A model generated the notes under the pieces. It did no database searches and had not been told where the DNA came from. It saw only the letters and a list, made by a program, of their open reading frames with translations. Of a stretch of 64,000 nucleotides of DNA, positions 57,778 to 64,000 are shown piece after piece; the stretch's first letter is position 1; each line of letters opens with the position of its first letter. The DNA comes from Stichopus chloronotus (taxonomy: Eukaryota > Echinodermata > Holothuroidea > Aspidochirotida > Stichopodidae): NCBI GenBank assembly GCA_021234535.1, contig CM037846.1:18865814-18929813 (forward strand), written 5' to 3'. The translations under genes were made by a program, and so were the position numbers.

Positions 57778-60700
57778 CGCAACGCAATGTGTCTTGTATT
57801 TGTATTCATCAATCGACTGATTGTTCCGGTCAATATCTCTAGCGATTGGACTAACACTTGTGATCCCTGACTTAAAACAGTGAAAATTAAGTGGAGTGGC
57901 CTAGAAGGGTATGATGTATATTCAAGTGCGTCATTCGTAATAATATGCTATTGTGGTCAGTATCGATCATAACAAGTGATCTGACTCTAAAATGGCCAAT
58001 TCTAGCTACAATAATGGTCACATGATCTTTCACTCAAATTAGTCAACAGGCTCATATTTACCATGGTTCTATATTCATCACACAAACGATTTTATTGTTT
58101 GATTCCAATCAAACAAAGTTCAAAGTTAAGCCTAGTCAACATTCACATTACACTTGTAAGCAATCAAACAAGTTTATCCTCCTTTAAAGTCTTCTTAAAT
58201 AAAATTCATTTGTTGAAGAGGGACATAGAAAGTGCCATGATTTCCTGACCTTTACTAAGCACTTTTCTCATTTTCCCCGTAAACTCTAAGCGTAGAATAA
58301 TTAATTACAAATGATCAATTTGTTAGTGCAAATCAAGAGTTTGTTATTAAGAAATCAATGATTTGTTATTCTGCTGTTATGTTCTCTTAAAACAAATTGT
58401 GTTGTATTTTGTCCACTTAGCTACACTTGTCATGTTAATCATGTTTTGTAGACTATTACAGTTGAAGAGGTTGTAACTGCTACAAAGTTTCTCGGCGTTT
58501 ACATCCACTTATGTCTCTCTTGGTCTGACCAGGGAGGGTTTGACCATACGAAAGCATAAAAGCATTAAACCTGGTGACATATTTACGTCCACTGGCGAAG
58601 ACAGACTTTCTACCACAGGGGGGAAAGCACCACAATTTTCGGCTTTTTTTTTCTTTCTTTACTTGTGAGTATTACTGTAATATATGGGACGCTTTTGTAT
58701 CCTACAAATAAGTACAAACATATGGCTAACAGGTTACCAGTTGCGTAGCAGAGCTATTTTCCAGGGGGTGCGGGGACCAACTTCAAAACTCCCCCCAAAC
58801 AGTCCGGTAGCCCAGAGCGTTTATTCAGCTGGAAAGGAGCAAAACGTTTAATGATCCCAAGATGTAGGTTAAGGCCCTGGGAGTCAAGGAATGGGATTGC
58901 TGTCAGGACGTATCCTGTAAAGTTGGTCTCGGGTCAAAAATGCATTTATTGAACTGAAAAGGTACAATAAATTGGATAAATGGATAAATTTAACTTGAAA
59001 ATATCCACTTACGACACACATATTGTCAAAATTGGTGTAACACCATTTTTATCTTGTACTGGAACCCAGACAGTAGCCTTAAAGCGCCCCAACATGTGAT
59101 GTTATTTAGCTGAAAAGGTGCTTGGATAATTCTTTTTTTATTTTACAGGGTACATATTAGGATTACAAAAATATCAATGACAGCAAATTTATCCAGTATA
59201 TTGGCCCAGATAATGCCCCAAAGGGTGTCCATGCCCCACAACGAGTTTTATCTCTCACAGTGTAATTTTATCTTTAACGGTGCACCAGATCAAACTCACC
59301 CCTGAAAAAATGACCCTGACCTTCCAACTACAACCTTCGTCATCTATGTATATGTTTACGTTGCACTGAAAGTAGATTGGCCACATCGAACTGACTTTAT
59401 CATTATATGCTATTTCAAAGGCATAACCTCAGATGTTTGCCGCCCTCGCAATGCACACGATCAAATCTGTCACCTGTTAACAAGCTGATCTATGGGTAAG
59501 GGACATGCAAAATAAAAGTGAACTCTTTTGACAACGACTTTTTGTTCGTCAAAACTGACATTTTGACGACTTGATCAACTCGTCAGAATGACAAATGTCT
59601 GAGACTCAGAGGATCAATTAACAATCGGTGCATCGGACTGGGGTGAAGTTAATTACAATAAGAAAACAGCGGATGGATAAAAATCGATCGAAATGAAATT
59701 AACCGATGTTCAACAACCTGAGATGTATTAATCCATGATCAAGAGAGATGCCTGATAGCAAAAATATCGGAAAAGATCGGATATCGGCAGCTGTTGTGAT
59801 AAAAACATTGGCCATTAACGGTAACATCTCAAAAGCAAAATGGCAAAGTTTGGATGATTGATTCGTAAAAATAACAAAAAATGAAACCCGATGGTTTAAT
59901 CTAAAATCTGATGATCTAATTTGGCAAAATGAAAATTTTCTGCATTTCGCTATTTTTACAGGATGTTCCAAAGTATTGAAGACATCTGCACCAACTTTTC
60001 TTTGTAGTCCTCGCGGTTGTGTGGTTTGAATAAAAAAGACCAATTTTTGCTGCAGTTTATAATGTATGATTTACTCAAAGTATTCTTCGTTTTCTTGCTA
60101 CATGACTGTATATTCTTTAGTGAGAAGAGGTCGAGAACAAAAAAATCCATTAATGCAAAAAAAAAAAAAGCTAGTGATTCGGTATTTCAGGCGTTGCATA
60201 ACAGAAAGTTTTCTCCTACAGTCAGGGGCTGTCATGGTTTTGGAGTTCGTTTTGGATTCATAGTTTTTTTTAATTGTGTACTGTTATGTTACACAAAATA
60301 TGTCTTCTAACTGAGAAAAAGAAGAAAACGCCGTAAAAATGCACTACGAAAAGGTTTTATACAGAACAGCAAGCTCCCTTATTGTAACATAGCATGTGTG
60401 ATTCAGTATTGTAGGGTCTACAGGAAACGTTTCTTTTACGTTCACGTCTTTTATCTGTTTGTTGCATGTCACACACAATGTGTGGTCTATCTGTGATAGA
60501 AAACTCGGTAGAAATGTATAAGAAAAAGGTGTTATATAGAGAAAACTTTATGTTGCATGTTGTTGCATTGAAAAAGAATTACAAAATACGTGTATACAAT
60601 GAGACTGATGCCAGCCATATCTTGATTGTGCAAGTAAAGAGAAATTAATCTTCAACTTAAAGTTCAATTTATAACTTTAATCGTCACCATTGTACTCACC

Positions 60701-62278
60701 ATCATCTTTAGCATTTACGAAATCAGTTATGATATTACATCAAATCGTCAGATACAGGGCTGAAACTTGAGTCAAGCGTACTTTATTTCCATTTGTTTTA
60801 TTCATTTGGTTACAGTAAGAGATTAAGTACACCTCATTTATATATACACCATTTAGAACATTTAATTTCTTTCACTGTTTATCTTACCATTCAATTTGCC
60901 GTTTTTTTTTTTTTTTGCGTGTGTGTTTAGTGTATCAAGAGTTTTGATGCCAGCTATGTAGTGTACCAAAGGAAAAGAACAATGTCTTTGATGTTTGATA
61001 TTTTCTATAACGTTTGCGCTAGTTTAATTTTTTTCTTTTTACAGTTCATCTCATTCAAACGATTTCCTCAGCTGTGCTATGTAATAAGGAAAGCAACAAA
61101 TATCCAAGGAAGTGCATGATGACAATCTGTGAAAATGATTTCTACAGTTTTGTGAGATGTACATTAACTATCGTGAGCTGTATGTGTGATGGGCATGAGC
61201 ACCGTTGATAAAACTTATGACTGAATGATGACCAACCTTGTTCCCATGGTTATGTACTACAATTTAAAGAATAAAGATTAGCATGCAACAATCTCCCTTT
61301 CTTGCCTCATGGTCTACATGGCTATCCTGAATGATACCATCTTGGCCTTGAATATTTTACGTGACAATCGTTTGCTAAACATGAAGTGAAAGGACACAAA
61401 GCAATTTCAAGCGAAATTACTACAGTTTAGTCAAATACATAAATTTACATCCTGTCCAGTAATTATTCTGTCCTTTCATGTGAAAGTTTTTCCTGTTGTA
61501 ATAAATCTGTCCAGCTATGAAAGTCTTTAATTTTAAGTTTAATGAAAGGTTCTGATTAAAAATGAATATGCTAGTGTCTCAAGAAATGCATACTAAACAC
61601 ATTTCACTTCGTAATTATCAATATGAATCCATGTTGAAGATTGTCTTTGTACAAGTTCCACATGCAAAACACATAAAAAACGTCAAATTGTGCATCTCGG
61701 CAAAAAATGTACAGTTACCTTACCACACAAAACCAAATTTAATCATCATGTTAGGTTTAAACTTAGAGATAACAATAAAGGCATTATCCATGGTGAATTT
61801 CACCAAGACAGTATTTCTGGGGTAAAATGTATGGTACAAGTGCAACACTACTGGACGGCGACAGTAAGCTTTGGAAATGGTACTTTTTATTGTATCATAA
61901 TCATTCCAAGAATAAAAACTACGGTTACAGAAGTAAAAGGAATAGTGAGCACAATTCACTCTCTGAAAAGTGAACAGTAATCACAGTAGCCAATACTGAC
62001 AAAAGACTGTAAAATAAAACAGAGAGCAAACAACACATATAAAAATAAAAACAGTGAGATATTTGAAAGGCAAGAACTGGACCTTCTGATGTATCCAAAA
62101 CTGCAAGTTCAATGCATTTTGTTATAAAGCAAACAAACTGTAGTGAGACAAAAGAGCATGCAAGACTCTCAAACAATAAAATGTATAACACAGAACGTAA
62201 GCCAGGTCAATAATGGATACAACTAATAACAAACAAAGGCAATTACTAAACCATTACAATTACTATATGTATGGGCAG
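57778..62278. other. Long non-coding stretch, no gene recognised
   Basis: AT-rich. Open frames of 60-114 codons (e.g. 59699-60043 on -, 60017-60310 and 61690-61980 on +) have no domains and biased, AT-driven composition. 58740-58790 has a MITE-like end (ttgcgtagcagagctatttt, then cagggggtgcgggg) without a partner. Confidence 0.45.
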
Positions 62279-63535
62279 CATACACTTAATAGTGACATAT
62301 ATCATAAAGAGTGACACATATCATAATACGTGTGACATACATCATGATATGAGTGACATGCATCATGATATGAGTGACATACATCATGATATGAGTAATA
62401 TACATCATGATATAAGTGACACACATCATGATATAAGTGACACACATCATGATATAAGTGACACACATCATGATGTGAGTGACATAAATCATGTGTGACA
62501 GACATCATGATATGAGTGACATACATCATGATATGAGTGTCACATATCATGATATGAGTGACATACATCATGACATTTGTGACAAACATCATGATATAAG
62601 TGACATACATTTTGATATAAGTGACATACATCATGATATGAGTGACATACATCATGATATGAGAGTCACATATCATGATATGAGTGACACACATCATGAT
62701 ATGTGACATACATCTTGATATAAGTGACGCACATCATGATATGAGTGATTAAATCATGATATGAGTGACATGCATCATGATGTAAGTAACATACAGAATG
62801 ATATGAGTGTCACATATCATGATGTGAGTGACACACATCCAGATGCTAGTGACATACATCACAATATGAATGACATACATCATGATATGTGTGACATACA
62901 TCATGATATGAGTAATATACATCATGATATAAGTGACACACATCATGATATAAGTGACACACATCATGATATAAGTGACACACATCATGATGTGAGTGAC
63001 ATAAATCATGTGTGACAGACATCATATGAGTGACATACATCATGATATGAGTGTCACATATCATGATATGAGTGACATACATCATGATATTTGTGACAAA
63101 CATCATGATATAAGTGACATACGTTTTGATATAAGTGACATACATCATGATATGAGTGACATACATCATGATATGAGAGTCACATATCATGATATGAGTG
63201 ACACACATCATGATATGTGACATACATCTTGATATAAGTGACACACATCATGATATGAGTGATTAAATCATGATATGAGTGACATGCATCATGATGTAAA
63301 TAACATACAGAATGATATGAGTGTCACATATCATGATGTGAGTGACACACATCCAGATGCTAGTGACATACATCACAATATGAATGACATACATCATGAT
63401 ATGTGTGACATACATCATGATATGAACGTGACATACATCATGATATGAATGTCACATATTATGATATGAGTGACATACATCATATGAGTGACATACATCA
63501 TAATATGAGTGTCACAATTAATATTATTACCATAT
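62279..63535. repeat. ~21 bp minisatellite with ~517 bp higher-order repeat
   Basis: About 60 units of tgacatacatcatgatatgag with variants. Two long blocks (about 62393-62909 and 62910-63420) repeat the same order of variant units, shifted by 517 bp, with only a few differences (e.g. a 3 bp deletion near 63025). Because 21 is divisible by three, several frames stay open on both strands (HHDMSDI and IMMYVTH repeats). These are not genes. Confidence 0.9.
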
Positions 63536-64000
63536 ATGTATCAACAGTACTACATGAAAGAAGATTTATTACATCACAATGAGAGCTAAGTCATGTTATA
63601 AGGGCTATTACACATAAAAGTGTCTGAGCCAATCACATTTCTAAACCAGACCATTTTTTAAAACGTAATAAAAGTATATGAACATTGAACAAATTACAGT
63701 GACATATATACAAAGCATAATCTTGTACAGCTTGTTGAAGTGGCCAAGAAACGTAGTTGTGACTAGGTCAACGCAAAAAATTCAGACCACAATATCTGTA
63801 CACTTCTAATTAATTGCTATATACAAATCATATTACAGTATGATTAACCATTCTCTAGTAATATGAAATCAGGTTGTATGTTGCTAGCTGTGACTTTGCT
63901 TTCTTCTTCCAGTTGGCAAGCCATCCTTGCAACTCCAGTCCTGTTACTTTTTAATCTAACCTATGACCCAGATAAATTCTTTGGCTAAATAGTAGCCCAA
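63536..64000. other. Non-coding stretch at the window end
   Basis: AT-rich; no coding pattern or repeat recognised. Confidence 0.45.

Noticed and set aside
62279..63244. His/Asp-rich or Met/Ile-rich proteins of up to 135 residues
   Set aside because: Artefact of a 21 bp minisatellite whose period is divisible by three.
1..64000. CRISPR arrays, operons, prokaryotic or phage systems
   Set aside because: The window has introns, LINEs and MITEs of an animal genome; the tandem arrays lack the repeat-spacer pattern of CRISPR.

Overview
This is a gene-poor, repeat-rich stretch of an animal nuclear genome. Introns with GT..AG borders, a five-exon BTB-BACK-Kelch gene, CR1-like and Penelope-like retroelements, TTAA-flanked, hAT-like and PIF/Harbinger-like MITEs, and minisatellites all point to a metazoan. 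The repeat mix suggests a marine invertebrate, possibly an echinoderm or another invertebrate deuterostome. That placement is inference, and nothing here fixes the species.

Layout. Positions 1-945 hold the 3' part of a CR1-like LINE on the + strand. Positions 3031-5848 hold a second LINE copy on the - strand, split by a 2.0 kb Penelope-like element made of two head-to-head partial copies (3438-5447). From 5.9 to 15.8 kb there is mostly non-coding DNA with MITEs (11.1, 12.3 kb) and a short coding-like remnant (13.6 kb). At 15.8-17.3 kb (- strand) lie two small exons that join in frame and begin with a signal peptide; a weak candidate last exon sits at 10.2 kb. From 19.8 to 24.9 kb there are TTAA-flanked elements, one of them carrying a ~140 bp satellite made of TGACCT half-sites. 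Three short - strand segments at 25.6-26.1 kb could be the 3' exons of an unidentified gene.

The best-supported gene is a Kelch-like (KLHL) gene on the - strand, coding from 42979 to 32735 in five exons. It gives a complete 600-residue protein with a BTB domain, a BACK domain and six Kelch blades, the form of a Cullin-3 substrate adaptor. Its introns hold satellites, a 39 bp minisatellite, and a MITE inserted into that minisatellite. Another MITE ends about 30 bp upstream of the splice acceptor of its first coding exon.

From 44 to 64 kb the DNA is almost entirely non-coding: minisatellites (46.2-46.95 kb and 62.3-63.5 kb), a degenerate zinc-finger/acidic reading frame (54.47-54.98 kb), and a PIF/Harbinger-like MITE with a nested hAT-like MITE (56.5-57.8 kb). 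I found no rRNA, tRNA, CRISPR array or prokaryotic-type operon, and no convincing new biological system. The most unusual items are the Penelope mosaic, the dated MITE insertions around the KLHL gene, and the half-site satellites.
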